This document shows, in pieces, positions 8,919 to 17,476 of a DNA stretch of 64,000 nt. The position numbers were made by a program, and so were the translations under genes. Numbering within the stretch: the stretch's first letter is position 1; every line of letters starts with the position of its first letter. The notes beneath the pieces were generated by a model. That model did not search any database. It saw only the letters and a list, made by a program, of their open reading frames with translations, and had not been told where the DNA came from. This stretch comes from Lysinibacillus composti (lineage in GTDB: Bacteria; Bacillota; Bacilli; Bacillales_A; Planococcaceae): contig NZ_JAFBDY010000016.1 of the NCBI RefSeq assembly GCF_016908465.1, forward strand, positions 1 to 64,000. The letters are read 5' to 3'.

Positions 8919-8963
8919 GAAAACACCAGTTACTCTCATTTTGGAGAAAACTGGTGTTTTTTT
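8919..8963 (+). terminator. Rho-independent terminator after the HD-GYP gene
   Basis: AAAACACCAGTT pairs with AACTGGTGTTTT and is followed by a T-run. Confidence 0.88.
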
Positions 8964-9024
8964 GCTGTGAATGATGATTCTGATGTGGTGTTCGGTGAGA
9001 GTGGAGTATGGTGCCTTATGTGCT

Positions 9025-9165
9025 TGGGTCCTGGGCGAGACTTGTGGCCGTGCGCGTACTTGGTCATTGGGTAGAGACTTGTGACCGTGGGTGTTCTTGG
9101 TTTATGGGGCATGACTTGTGACCGTGGGTGTTCTTGGTCATTGGGGCGAGACTTGCGGACGTGGA
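9025..9165. repeat. 37-bp G-rich tandem repeat, about 3.5 units
   Basis: Units beginning GAGACTTGTG start at 9037, 9074, 9111 (variant CATGAC) and 9148, a period of exactly 37 bp. The consensus contains ACCGTGGGTGTTCTTGGTCA. It is more GC-rich than its surroundings and has no reading frame with a start signal. Confidence 0.85.
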
Positions 9166-9183
9166 GTTATCGCCCCCTACCTT

Positions 9184-9590
9184 AAGGGAACTTTCTTCCG
9201 TTATTGAAAAATGTGGCGGCTTTTGAGGATGAAATAAGAGAGTACTATTCCGTTAAGTGCTCTAAATCATGCTGAATTCGAAGATTTTCCTATGATAAGG
9301 GAAAAAGTTTCCGCTATTTTTCGAAAATTATGGATTTTTTGAAACATAAGGGAATTTTCTTCCGTTATTGTAAAAAGTGGAGACTTTTGAAGCAGAAATA
9401 AGGGAAAGATATTCCGTTAATTGCTCTAAATCAGGCGAAATTTGAAGATTTTCCTATGATAAGGGAAAAAGTTTCCGCTATTTTTCGAAAATTATGGTTT
9501 TTTTGAATCTTAAGGGAATTTTCTTCCGTTATTGAATAAAGCGGAGGCTCAGAACAGATTTAAGCGGAGAAAATCCGATTAACCTTTTAT
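9184..9590. repeat. 164-bp tandem repeat array with TAAGGGAA/TTCCGTTA palindromes (array A)
   Basis: Two full 164-bp units start at 9184 and 9348, and a partial third starts at 9512. Each unit holds three imperfect palindromes of the form TAAGGGAA-N5/6-TTCCGYTA, with centres near 9193, 9244, 9305, 9357, 9408, 9470 and 9521. Spacings are 51, 61, 52, 51, 62 and 51 bp. Related arrays lie at 26460, 47515 and 56595. Confidence 0.85.
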
Positions 9591-9743
9591 CAGAAACCTG
9601 TTAAAAGTGGTTTCCCTTAAAAATCTAGCCTCTTAATTATTCAAGTATCTTGTTTCTAAAGATTATTCAAGCAAGCGTTCCTTGATATCCCATCATTAAA
9701 GCTTGTCCTGCTTGTTCTCATTAATCTCTATAGGAACACGTGC

Positions 9744-10361
9744 TTACAAATTAGGTTTAATATATTCCCCTGTAGATGTATCAAAGCCTGCTGCTGTCAT
9801 TTCTGTCTGGTCACTATTCCAACCAATCACTAATAATAGGTTTATATTTCGCTCCGTGTCTTTTTTTAGCATAAAATTATAACCCTTCGCCCAGTCTTTT
9901 CCAGGATAAATATTCCCCATCTTTAGTGCTTTTTTAAGTAACTCAGGTGAATCATACTTAATATCCTCCAATTGAATAAACTCTTTTTGGGGATAAGGAG
10001 ATGTACCCTCTCCTGTTAAGTCATTTGCTTGATCAATTTTCCCTTCATGAATCGTTACTAAATAAAACTTATTCGTATCAGGTACGCCAAATGAAATATT
10101 CCAATATTTCCTTTTTCCATTACTTCCAATTGACTTCCCTGGCTTATCTAAGTCGATACTGATTGCATCTAACAATTCCGCATGTTCATTCCATTCCAAA
10201 GCAGATGGATAGGCTAACTCAATTGCTTGTTTTATTGATAGTTGCTGCTCTTCAACGGTTTCTAATGCATCATCTGTTAATTGCAAAGTCCGAGCCGAAC
10301 CTTTCTCCGTCATGCTAATTGAAATAAACATTAATAAAACAATAAAAACTAATTTTTTCAT
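9744..10361 (-). CDS. Secreted protein of unknown function
   Basis: A 205-aa protein with a clear N-terminal signal peptide (MKKLVFIVLLMFISIS, cleavage likely near SAR at 22-24). The exported part is charged and lacks cysteines, membrane segments or a catalytic motif I recognise. A repeated pattern of Lys-rich and aromatic strands (KRKYWNISFGVPDTNKFYLVT) hints at a beta-rich PepSY-like fold, which is only a guess. The ribosome-binding site is weak (AAAGGGAC). It is divergent from the PP-loop gene at 10466. Confidence 0.6.
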   Translation of the reverse strand: MKKLVFIVLLMFISISMTEKGSARTLQLTDDALETVEEQQLSIKQAIELAYPSALEWNEHAELLDAISIDLDKPGKSIGSNGKRKYWNISFGVPDTNKFYLVTIHEGKIDQANDLTGEGTSPYPQKEFIQLEDIKYDSPELLKKALKMGNIYPGKDWAKGYNFMLKKDTERNINLLLVIGWNSDQTEMTAAGFDTSTGEYIKPNL

Positions 10362-10465
10362 TTTTTATGAGTCCCTTTTAAGCTGTATTCTTTCCCAGTT
10401 CTGTGTTTTTAAGCTCCTCTAGTGATAAAATCGAAATATCATTAAGATAAAGGAGTAAGAACTGA

Positions 10466-11149
10466 ATGGGAGAATTAGATTGGAAATATAATGCACATGG
10501 GCGTAAATTTATCGCTTCTTTTAGCGGAGGCAAGGATAGTACGTTAGCTCTTTTTAAAGCAATGAAGGATGGAGAAGCTGTAGGACTCATCGCGATGATG
10601 GAAGAAGAAGGAAATCGGTCGAGATCTCATGGAATGCCCCCGGAACTCATTTATGCACAAGCAAGTTCTATCGGTGTACCTCTATGTACAGCTGCTGCAA
10701 GTTGGGAAGATTATGAAAAAGTATTTATTGGTCTATTAGAAAAGGCTAAAAATCAAGGAGCAGAAGTGTTAGTCACTGGAGATCTAGATATGCCTGCTGA
10801 TGGTTGCTGGCATGAAAAGGTTACAAACTATGCTGGATTAAAGCTTGCGATGCCTCTATGGGAAATGGACCATCGTACAGCTGTTGAAGAATTCATCGAT
10901 TTAGGATTTGTCACGATGATGGTGACGGTTAATTTATCTCTTGGAATGCGTGAGGAAGATTTAGGTAGAACATTAACTCATGAATATGTGAAAGAGCTTG
11001 AAGCCCGTGGTATTGACCCGTGCGGAGAAGGTGGAGAATTCCATACGACAGTAATCGACGGACCCATCTTTAAACATCCTATTCCAGTTCGCAAATGTGA
11101 AATCGTCAGAGATGGAGAATATGCTTTTTTACCTTTGGAGTTAGATTAG
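10466..11149 (+). CDS. PP-loop ATPase, diphthine-ammonia ligase (Dph6/DUF71)-like
   Basis: A 227-aa cytoplasmic protein. The PP-loop SGGKDS (residues 19-24) binds ATP, as in N-type ATP pyrophosphatases. The rest (GDLDMPADGCWHEKV, then EARGIDPCGEGGEFHTTVIDGP) matches the Dph6/DUF71 family, whose eukaryotic members amidate diphthine on elongation factor 2. Bacteria lack diphthamide, so the bacterial substrate is unknown; amidation of a small molecule is possible. The ATG is preceded by AAGGAG. No operon partner; the 3' side is repeat element DNA. Confidence 0.85.
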   Translation: MGELDWKYNAHGRKFIASFSGGKDSTLALFKAMKDGEAVGLIAMMEEEGNRSRSHGMPPELIYAQASSIGVPLCTAAASWEDYEKVFIGLLEKAKNQGAEVLVTGDLDMPADGCWHEKVTNYAGLKLAMPLWEMDHRTAVEEFIDLGFVTMMVTVNLSLGMREEDLGRTLTHEYVKELEARGIDPCGEGGEFHTTVIDGPIFKHPIPVRKCEIVRDGEYAFLPLELD

Positions 11150-11159
11150 TAACTTACTA

Positions 11160-11545
11160 AAGCTTTATAAAAAAAGATTCTGAGTCATTAAAAGATTATT
11201 CTAATAAAGAATCTAAATTAAGTGTCTGGTGAGAGCGGTCTGAGCACACAAGCCGCAAAGCCATGTTGAAACATGTCTTTTCGACTTTTCTATGAGGCCA
11301 ACACGATGTTGGTCATGGGGGCAATGCCACAGGACGTGGCGTTTTTGCCCCCGGCTTTGTGTAAGGACCGCTCACATATAATGTATTCTTCTCAACGTAC
11401 TGGAAACTTTGCGCGGCTTACAGTGGTAGGCCGCGGTTTCTGGAGAATGGCTAACACTTATTAATCTCAAATATTAATGAATCAGGACTTATTAAAGATA
11501 ATAGTGGATTTTCTTAAAAATTCTACTTATAGAAAGTTGACAATT
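11160..11545 (-). mobile_element. MITE-like structured repeat element, copy 1 (complete form)
   Basis: This is an intergenic element with several hairpins. An outer stem pairs GAGCGGTCTGAGCACACAAG (11231-) with its partner ending at GACCGCTC (about 11372). Inside are CCAACACGATGTTGG and GCCACAGGACGTGGC, the latter enclosed by GGGGGCA/TGCCCCC. A second module at about 11405-11460 has GCGCGGCTTAC-AGTG-GTAGGCCGCG. The flank at 11461-11545 recurs (reverse strand) at 29100 and 36003. No coding capacity. On the minus strand the loops read GTCCT and ATCGT, close to the RUCCU loops of the described Bacillaceae-1 RNA motif; that identity is untested. Confidence 0.65.
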
Positions 11546-11565
11546 ATGGAGCCTCTTTTTATCTA

Positions 11566-12135
11566 TTAGGTGTTGCATTCTTTATTTGTGTATTCCCATT
11601 CATTCGTCAAAAGTCCATATATTACGTGATCCACATAATGATCATATAACCACTCTGCTTGCCTTATGATCCCTTCCTCTTTGAATCCAAACTTTTCGGG
11701 AAGTGCTCTGCTTTTTTTATTTTCAATTGCGACTCTCACTTCAATTCGATTAAGTTTTAGGTCATTAAATCCGTAATCAATTAGCGCTTTGAATGCTTTT
11801 GACATGATTCCTTTACCTTGAAACTTTTCCCCTATCCAATAACCCACAATCCCCATTTTGTTAGCCTTGTGAATCTCATTAAATCCAATGGTTCCAGCAA
11901 TTTTATCGTTGTATAGGATGGCAAACGATTGTGGATAACCTCCATTTTCTACTAGCTCTTTACATCTTGATAAAATATGTTGCGCAGTATCTTCTACACT
12001 TTTTGTATGGTCGAGCCAACCAAGCCACTCTTTTAAATAGGTTTTTGATCCAATAGTTAAATTGTAAAATTCTTCTGCGTCATCTAAATTGAACAACCTC
12101 AAAGAAACTTCATCATCAATCTTGTGTACCAACAT
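11566..12135 (-). CDS. GNAT acetyltransferase, RimJ/RimL (YdaF) type
   Basis: A 189-aa cytoplasmic N-acetyltransferase. The acetyl-CoA binding region is IGEKFQGKGIMSKAF (about residues 101-115), matching the Q/R-x-x-G-x-G/A pattern. It is preceded by the typical beta-strand VGYW and followed by NRIEVRVAIENKKSRALPEKFGFKEEG. This is the RimJ/RimL branch that acetylates protein N-termini or small amines; B. subtilis YdaF is a close type. The actual substrate is unknown. GAAAGAGGTG precedes the ATG. It is a single gene. Confidence 0.88.
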   Translation of the reverse strand: MLVHKIDDEVSLRLFNLDDAEEFYNLTIGSKTYLKEWLGWLDHTKSVEDTAQHILSRCKELVENGGYPQSFAILYNDKIAGTIGFNEIHKANKMGIVGYWIGEKFQGKGIMSKAFKALIDYGFNDLKLNRIEVRVAIENKKSRALPEKFGFKEEGIIRQAEWLYDHYVDHVIYGLLTNEWEYTNKECNT

Positions 12136-12196
12136 TCATCTACACCTCTTTCATTTATTTCATATAATGCTAGAACTTAGTAGTACTAGTAACGGA

Positions 12197-12481
12197 TCAA
12201 AAATAAGCTAGAATATTTAAAAGAGTTATTGCACCTACTGGTAACCCGGTTAAAATCAATATTGTGATAAAAAAACTACTTTCAAGAGCATTTCTATATC
12301 GTTTTCTATATGAAAATGTGATCAAACAAATGCCCATATAAAGAACGATCAAAATCATAAACAAAAGTTCAGTCGAAAGCATAGTTAACATTTCATTATT
12401 AAAAATCAAACTTGAAAAAGATAAGTATATAAACATTAGTAATCCGCCAATGATTAATGCTAAATGTTGTTTTCTGTTCAT
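12197..12481 (-). CDS. Small membrane protein, three segments
   Basis: A 94-aa protein with three hydrophobic helices (about residues 7-27, 33-54 and 70-92) joined by basic loops, with no recognisable motif. GGAGATGTTAA precedes the ATG. It lies 20 nt downstream of the MocR regulator stop on the same strand and may share its transcript. Function unknown. Confidence 0.6.
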   Translation of the reverse strand: MNRKQHLALIIGGLLMFIYLSFSSLIFNNEMLTMLSTELLFMILIVLYMGICLITFSYRKRYRNALESSFFITILILTGLPVGAITLLNILAYF

Positions 12482-12501
12482 TTAACATCTCCTTTAATCG
12501 C

Positions 12502-13896
12502 TCATGTGAGGCAGCTTGCAAGGATTTTTACTCCTTTTTCAATTTCCTCACTCGACAATCCTCCAAATCCTAACATGATGTAGGAATTGCTTTCGGAGGT
12601 TGGCCGAAGCCAAAATCTTTCCGGTGAATAAACTTTGACTCCTTTTTGAAGTGCCTTTTCAATCAGCTCGTTGTTGGATTTGTTGTGTAGTTTTAATAAA
12701 ATATGTAATCCTGACTTTTCTCCAACGATTTTTACTTTCGTTCCCATATGTTGTTCGATACTTTTTAACAAGATCTGATGTTTTCGTTGATACTGTTTGC
12801 GCATTCTTCGGATATGCTTTTCGAATTCACCGGATTGCATGAATATGGCCAAGGCCCACTGAATTACCGGGGAGACTGATTGGTTGTAATTTGCAAACTT
12901 CTGTGAGTATTGTTCCATTAGAGAGGGTGGAAGTACCATATAACTTAAGCGTACTGAAGGAAGAAAGGATTTAGAAAATGTCCCTAAATAAATGACCTTC
13001 TCCTCTTCATCCAATGATTTCAGTGAAGGAATTGGTTGCCCCCGGTACCGAAATTCGCCGTCATAATCATCTTCAATAATGAATCCCCCAGATTGATAAG
13101 CCCAATCTAATAATTGGTTTCTTTTCGAAATGGACATGACCATACCATATGGAAATTGGTGTGATGGTGTGACGTAAGCAGCTTTTGCTTTGCTCGTTTG
13201 AAGATACTCTACTGATAAACCGTCCTTATCAAGAGGCACAGGTTCAATAAAGCATCCCTGATCTACAAATACTGAACGTACCCCACTATACCCGGGTTCT
13301 TCCATCGCTACCCTTTTCCCCTGCAATTCTAAAAGTCGGCAAATTAACGCAATGGAATTTTGTGTTCCAGACGTGATCACAATTTGTTCCGGTACACATC
13401 GTACTCCTCTAGATTGCAATAAATAGGATGAAATCTCTTCCCTCAATACCAGTTCGCCCTGTTTTTCACTGTATTCAAATAACCAGCTATTCTCCTGATC
13501 GACAGCGTCAGATAAGCATTTTTTCCATTGCTTCACAGGAAATTTATCGAGATCCACATTTCCATATTCAAAATCCACAAGGACGTCTCTTATTGGCTTA
13601 CATTCCGAACGAATGGGATGTATCTTCTCTATCTGATGAAGGGTTGGCTTTTCTATTTCCGCAACCCATATGCCACTTTTCGGAACACTTTCAAGATATC
13701 CCTCTGATTGCAGCTGCTCATAGGCAGATACCACCGTATTCCGACTGACCTTTAAATGTGTTGTTAATTGCCGTATTGAAGGCATTTTCATCCCTGGCAA
13801 AAGCCGATCCTCTTCAATTTCTTTTTTTATCCAATGATATAACTGGCTGTATAACGGCTCAGGTGAGTCCTTTTGTAAAAATGGGGAAATTTCCAC
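12502..13896 (-). CDS. MocR/GabR-type regulator (GntR HTH fused to aminotransferase domain), copy 1
   Basis: A 464-aa fusion. The N-terminal GntR winged helix (LYSQLYHWIKKEI ... SIRQLTTHLKVSRNTVVSAYEQL) is joined to a fold-type I aminotransferase domain with the PLP lysine in YLGTFSKSFLPSVR and IIEDDYDGEFR upstream. These proteins sense PLP or amino-compound adducts. The GTG at 13896 was chosen because GGAGGGAG lies 6 nt upstream; a GTG 15 codons earlier lacks a site. It is divergent from a PNPOx-family gene, an arrangement common for MocR regulators of vitamin B6 or related functions, so that gene is the probable target (inference). Confidence 0.9.
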   Translation of the reverse strand: MEISPFLQKDSPEPLYSQLYHWIKKEIEEDRLLPGMKMPSIRQLTTHLKVSRNTVVSAYEQLQSEGYLESVPKSGIWVAEIEKPTLHQIEKIHPIRSECKPIRDVLVDFEYGNVDLDKFPVKQWKKCLSDAVDQENSWLFEYSEKQGELVLREEISSYLLQSRGVRCVPEQIVITSGTQNSIALICRLLELQGKRVAMEEPGYSGVRSVFVDQGCFIEPVPLDKDGLSVEYLQTSKAKAAYVTPSHQFPYGMVMSISKRNQLLDWAYQSGGFIIEDDYDGEFRYRGQPIPSLKSLDEEEKVIYLGTFSKSFLPSVRLSYMVLPPSLMEQYSQKFANYNQSVSPVIQWALAIFMQSGEFEKHIRRMRKQYQRKHQILLKSIEQHMGTKVKIVGEKSGLHILLKLHNKSNNELIEKALQKGVKVYSPERFWLRPTSESNSYIMLGFGGLSSEEIEKGVKILASCLT

Positions 13897-14004
13897 TGTA
13901 CTCCCTCCATCTGTCCCTATTAAACTTTTCGTTTCTGTCACTTTCTCTATGTACAGAATTTTCTTAAAATGATTTTATCATGTAATTGAAGGATGGGATA
14001 TACA

Positions 14005-14550
14005 ATGGAAAAAATTCGCCAAGAAAAATTAAGTTGTACAGATGAACAGCGTATTGATCAGTTTTTGAACCAGGCACGGACGGGTTACCTGGGATTAGCG
14101 GATGGGGAATTTCCTTATGTAGTACCTTTGAATTTTATCTGGATGAATGGCGCCATGTATTTTCACGGGGCCGCTCATGGGAGAAAAATAAATGTAATTG
14201 ATGCGAACTCCAACTGTTGTTTCACGGTGGCAGAGGATGTTGGAACGATGGTCAGTCCGATACCCGCTAAAACGGATACGGCCTATATGAGTGTGATGTT
14301 GTTTGGCGTATTAGAAACAGTAAGTGATTTAAATGAAGCTACCGCAGCCATGCAGGGAATGTTAGATAAATATGTACCTGGTTACTACGATAAAAACCTT
14401 TCGCAGTCCCATGTGGAGAGATATCGCTCCTCACTAGGGAGTCATACCGTTGTATTTAAACTAATTCCGAAAGTACGAACGGCAAAGGAAAATCAATTAA
14501 ATCCGCAACTGTCATTCTATACTGGACGCAAGGTTGAGATGGATCTTTAA
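14005..14550 (+). CDS. Pyridoxamine 5'-phosphate oxidase family (NimA-like) flavoprotein
   Basis: A 181-aa cytoplasmic protein of the split-barrel FMN-binding family. Recognisable segments are GYLGLADGEFPYVVPLNFIWM near the N-terminus, MYFHGAAHGRKINVI, then CFTVAEDVG. Members include PdxH-like oxidases and NimA nitroimidazole reductases. The His in the FHGAAHGRK segment is where NimA carries its cofactor-binding residue. The second ATG was chosen because GAAGG sits at proper distance from it and abuts the first. It is divergent from the MocR regulator and has its own terminator. Confidence 0.83.
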   Translation: MEKIRQEKLSCTDEQRIDQFLNQARTGYLGLADGEFPYVVPLNFIWMNGAMYFHGAAHGRKINVIDANSNCCFTVAEDVGTMVSPIPAKTDTAYMSVMLFGVLETVSDLNEATAAMQGMLDKYVPGYYDKNLSQSHVERYRSSLGSHTVVFKLIPKVRTAKENQLNPQLSFYTGRKVEMDL

Positions 14551-14557
14551 ATAAGAG

Positions 14558-14596
14558 TGGGAGCCAATGCAGTACGACTCATTGACTCCCATTTTG
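14558..14596 (+). terminator. Terminator of the PNPOx-family gene
   Basis: GGGAGCCAATG (14559-14569) pairs with CATTGACTCCC (14580-14590), one mismatch, followed by ATTTTG. Confidence 0.7.
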
Positions 14597-14632
14597 AAAA
14601 AAGAACGCCAAATTCGTTAAATGGCGCTCTTT
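14590..14632 (-). terminator. Terminator of the flavin reductase gene
   Basis: On the minus strand AAAGAGCGCCATTTAACGAA pairs into TTTGGCGTTCTT and is followed by a T-run. Confidence 0.8.
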
Positions 14633-14654
14633 GTGATAAAAGATTATTGATTTT

Positions 14655-15371
14655 TTAAACTGATAATTCCGGTGATAAAAACTTAGGCAATGCTCTTTCA
14701 CGCTTATCGAGTAGTATCTGTTCCGTTTTAACACCCTGTTCACGTAGTACTTCAATGTTTTGTAGTAGAAACTCATCACTACCAACAATATAGAAGAGAC
14801 CCTCTTTGTCAGAAGCAAATTTTTTCACTTCATCATAGTAGTCTTTACGATTGTCGACGAATTGTGCAGTAAAGTTTTTGTCAGGTGCGGATGTGAAAAT
14901 ATCAGTGAATAAATAATCCTTAGATGAGTCGATGTTTAAAGACTGAATTTGATTCACATTGTCAGCACGTTCGAAATATTCAAGGACAATTGGTCTAAAA
15001 GTTGCTAATCCAACCCCCGATGACAACAGGTAAATATTTTTGTTTTCTCTTTTTAGCGGTACATTTGAATGAATTTTAAATAGTGCAACTTGATCGCCGA
15101 CTTTTAGCGTTTTTAAAATCGATTTAAACTCAGAGCATAATTCTCTAATACGTGTTGTAATACCGATTGAATTTTCTTTAGGTAAAGTAGAGATTGACAT
15201 ATGGCGAACAAGGCTTTTATTCGGTTCATCTCCTGCATTAAAACCTTCTAGTGCAAGATGAGTGTGAGCGCCTTCTTCCCATGTAAACCCTTCTGGAATG
15301 TCCAGCATATATGTTTTCACTTCCGGTGTTTCCTCAATAATTTTATTTATTTTCGTCCAATATATTTGCAT
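14655..15371 (-). CDS. Ferredoxin-NADP reductase-like flavin oxidoreductase
   Basis: A 238-aa soluble FNR-fold protein. The FAD-binding segment RHMSISTLP is at residues 56-64, in the place of the RxYS motif. The nucleotide-binding SSGVGLATFRPIV is at 117-129, and a GSDEF...Q-type C-terminal region follows. It probably transfers electrons between NAD(P)H and a flavin or heme/iron-sulfur partner; no ferredoxin domain is fused and no partner gene is adjacent. The ATG at 15371 has AAAGGGG upstream, while the longer frame does not. It is terminated by the hairpin at 14590-14632. Confidence 0.78.
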   Translation of the reverse strand: MQIYWTKINKIIEETPEVKTYMLDIPEGFTWEEGAHTHLALEGFNAGDEPNKSLVRHMSISTLPKENSIGITTRIRELCSEFKSILKTLKVGDQVALFKIHSNVPLKRENKNIYLLSSGVGLATFRPIVLEYFERADNVNQIQSLNIDSSKDYLFTDIFTSAPDKNFTAQFVDNRKDYYDEVKKFASDKEGLFYIVGSDEFLLQNIEVLREQGVKTEQILLDKRERALPKFLSPELSV

Positions 15372-15503
15372 GGTGTAATCCCCTTTTTCATTATTTATCT
15401 CTAAAACTACTATACAACAATTGATAATTATTCTCAATTAAAAACTCTTAATAGATTATTACTTATTTAGTACCTTCTCTTTTGGTTGTCGAAAATGGTA
15501 TTC

Positions 15504-15617
15504 CTAAAGCTCCAGGTAACGACCTGATTTAGCTAGTAGTTCATCGTGTGTACCACATTCCACGATGTTCCCTTTACTAACACGACAATTTGATGGGCCA
15601 TGCGAATGGTAGAGCAT
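15504..15617 (-). pseudogene. ABC exporter C-terminal fragment
   Basis: On the minus strand two frames joined by a one-base deletion read TIRMAHQIVVL and then KGNIVECGTHDELLAKSGRY, ending LEL-stop. This is the post-H-loop end of MsbA-like multidrug ABC transporters. No upstream Walker or membrane parts remain. It is a decayed relic. Confidence 0.75.
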
Positions 15618-15661
15618 CCTTCATACAATAGATGCCGAAACATTTAATTTTTTACGAATTA

Positions 15662-15702
15662 AAAAAACCATTATTTCAACACGATTGAAATAACGGTCCT
15701 TT
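15662..15702 (-). terminator. Terminator downstream of the 15763 gene
   Basis: CCGTTATTTCAA pairs with TTGAAATAATGG on the minus strand, then TTTTTTTAATT. Confidence 0.8.
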
Positions 15703-15762
15703 CGGCTATTAGACTGTGTTCTTTCTTGGATTAACGCTCTTCCTTTAAAACCAGCTAATACT

Positions 15763-15999
15763 TCACGATAATTTTGCTGACTTTGAATTATTTAATTTAT
15801 TTTTCACTTTAAAAGCACAAGTAAGAGCAATGGTGATTGTCGCTGCGGTAATCAGGTATTGTACGTATTTCGACATTTCAAAACTAGTTGTTGTATACAT
15901 GCTTGGCATATAAATGGACGTTAACAGGATTCCAGTTAATAGATCAGCTAGTCCAATTGAGATGAGGACAATGATGAAGATTGACACTATTTTTTTCAT
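15763..15999 (-). CDS. Small membrane protein
   Basis: A 78-aa protein with two hydrophobic helices (about residues 4-30 and 46-64) and a lysine-rich C-terminus (KVKNKLNNSKSAK). AAGGGGGAATC precedes the ATG and a strong terminator follows, so it is a real one-gene unit. Function unknown. Confidence 0.55.
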   Translation of the reverse strand: MKKIVSIFIIVLISIGLADLLTGILLTSIYMPSMYTTTSFEMSKYVQYLITAATITIALTCAFKVKNKLNNSKSAKLS

Positions 16000-16141
16000 A
16001 TGATTCCCCCTTATTTTACTTTACGGACGATAAATGGAAAAAGTTTCAACAAATGTGTTACAAGCCATATAAACGGCTGGTAAAAAAATGAAAATTGACG
16101 CATTCCTGACAGTAGAAATGCGTCATAATTATTCGTGTAGT

Positions 16142-16489
16142 TTACTTCTCCCAAAGCTCTACTAGTCGACCGTCTGGATCTTCAATCCAAGCAAACTTTC
16201 CATATTCACTAACCTCTTTTTCCTTTACGAGCGGAACACCAATCTGTTCAAGATGCGTCATGACCTCATCTAGATGATGTACTTGGAAATTTAGCATCAC
16301 CTGTTGTTCTTTCGGGAAGTAATTGTCATCTTCCGTAAAGAATGAAAAGATTGTTTCATTTCCAGATTGAGGTTTAATCATCGTGCCATTCCAATTATTT
16401 ATATCCAGTTTTAACACGTCACTGTACCACTTTTTTACATCTTCCAAATTCTTCGTTCTCCAAAATACGCCTCCGAAACCTTTGATCAT
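16142..16489 (-). CDS. VOC/glyoxalase-fold protein
   Basis: A 115-aa single-domain vicinal oxygen chelate protein. It begins with FGGVFWRTKNLEDVKKWYSDVLKLD and ends with YGKFAWIEDPDGRLVELWE, the two halves of the betaalphabetabetabeta fold. The final ...DPDGRLVELW holds the metal-ligand glutamate position. Such proteins act as glyoxalases, dioxygenases or fosfomycin/bleomycin resistance proteins; here the reaction is unknown. GGAGAAAG precedes the ATG. It is a single gene. Confidence 0.85.
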   Translation of the reverse strand: MIKGFGGVFWRTKNLEDVKKWYSDVLKLDINNWNGTMIKPQSGNETIFSFFTEDDNYFPKEQQVMLNFQVHHLDEVMTHLEQIGVPLVKEKEVSEYGKFAWIEDPDGRLVELWEK

Positions 16490-16583
16490 GTTCTTTCTCC
16501 AGTCTGTTCAAGATTTTGCGTAAAATCAAATTACAATTGCTACGATCGCAAGACAATAGTTAATAATAACTAGTATCGACAAA

Positions 16584-16829
16584 CTAAAACCATTCCATAT
16601 ACATTCCTTTTAAAAACTGTTCAGTGATGGGATATCCCGAACTTTCACCAATGACAGCATCAATTCCGCAATATGGACAGAGTGCGGTATTTCCATGTTC
16701 GATCCATTCAGATATTTTAGTAGGATGAAAAATTTTCCCACAATAAAAACAACCACAGATTTTGTCCTCTTCTAATTCCTTACGATGTAGACTACTAAAA
16801 CGGTGTGCCAGTTGGTATTGATTTTCCAC
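16584..16829 (-). CDS. Zinc-ribbon cytoplasmic protein
   Basis: An 81-aa soluble protein with two CxxC pairs (CFYC at residues 27-30 and CPYC at 51-54) that can form one zinc ribbon, followed by GIDAVIGESSGYPITEQFLKGMY. Proteins of this appearance are widespread and are annotated only as cytoplasmic proteins. The ribosome-binding site is GAAGGTG. Function unknown. Confidence 0.65.
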   Translation of the reverse strand: MENQYQLAHRFSSLHRKELEEDKICGCFYCGKIFHPTKISEWIEHGNTALCPYCGIDAVIGESSGYPITEQFLKGMYMEWF

Positions 16830-16899
16830 TTTTATTCACCTTCTGTATTCATTCATAATATGTATGTAAGATTTTTTCTGAAAGGTACAAGCAATTGAT

Positions 16900-17112
16900 T
16901 TAGGAATTGTACTTTTGGTTTGTTTTATTGGCTAATAACTTTCTTATCATGGCAATGTATACGATCAATCCGATCAACCCCGTAATGGCGAAAAGATAGG
17001 CAACAAACAAAGATGTTGAAGAAAGGGACTCCGTAAGTATTCTATAAATACTAATCGTAACAAGTAGCAAACTGCTTATAAGTCCAATAATTGTTCTAAT
17101 TTTACTTTTCAT
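16900..17112 (-). CDS. Small membrane protein, two helices
   Basis: A 70-aa protein with two hydrophobic helices (about residues 8-25 and 34-57) and a basic tail. GGAGGTTG precedes the ATG. It is next to two further small membrane-associated genes on the same strand (17192, 17477), but the gaps of about 80 and 25 nt allow separate or joint transcription. Function unknown. Confidence 0.55.
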   Translation of the reverse strand: MKSKIRTIIGLISSLLLVTISIYRILTESLSSTSLFVAYLFAITGLIGLIVYIAMIRKLLANKTNQKYNS

Positions 17113-17191
17113 TTTTACAACCTCCTAACTTTACTTTTCAGATGAAATCACCTTAATTTTTTAACGCTCGAAAATTTTAGCCGAGGGAAGC

Positions 17192-17452
17192 TTAGTCGCC
17201 CCCTCCGCCTCCATCTCCTCCACCACTGTCACAACCGTCGTTTGCAGAGTCTGAAGAAAACCAACCACCACCGCCAGAATCAGAGGAAGTATCGTATTTA
17301 CTACTTTTTCTCCTACGTTTTCTTTCTTTATCGCTCAAACTACCTGAAGACTTACCAAAAATTTTCCTTATGATGCTATAAACAAAATACAACAAGTAAC
17401 AAACAATAAAATATTTAAAAATAGTAAAAATTAATTCTAGAATAAATTCCAC
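17192..17452 (-). CDS. Single-pass membrane protein with Gly/Asp/Ser-rich tail
   Basis: An 86-aa protein with one N-terminal membrane segment (residues 3-27), a strongly basic stretch (DKERKRRRKSSK), then a low-complexity tail of Ser, Gly and Asp ending GGGDGGGGGD. The tail contains one Cys (NDGCDSGGG). The pattern is seen at the ends of some TPM/phosphatase-like or secretion-related proteins, but no domain is present here. It lies 24 nt after the 17477 gene, so the two are probably co-transcribed. Confidence 0.6.
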   Translation of the reverse strand: MEFILELIFTIFKYFIVCYLLYFVYSIIRKIFGKSSGSLSDKERKRRRKSSKYDTSSDSGGGGWFSSDSANDGCDSGGGDGGGGGD

Positions 17453-17476
17453 TATTCAACACCTCTTTCTTTAAAT

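Noticed and set aside
11273-11464. 63-codon frame inside the MITE-like element
   Set aside because: The sequence is explained by overlapping hairpins, and the frame has no start signal.
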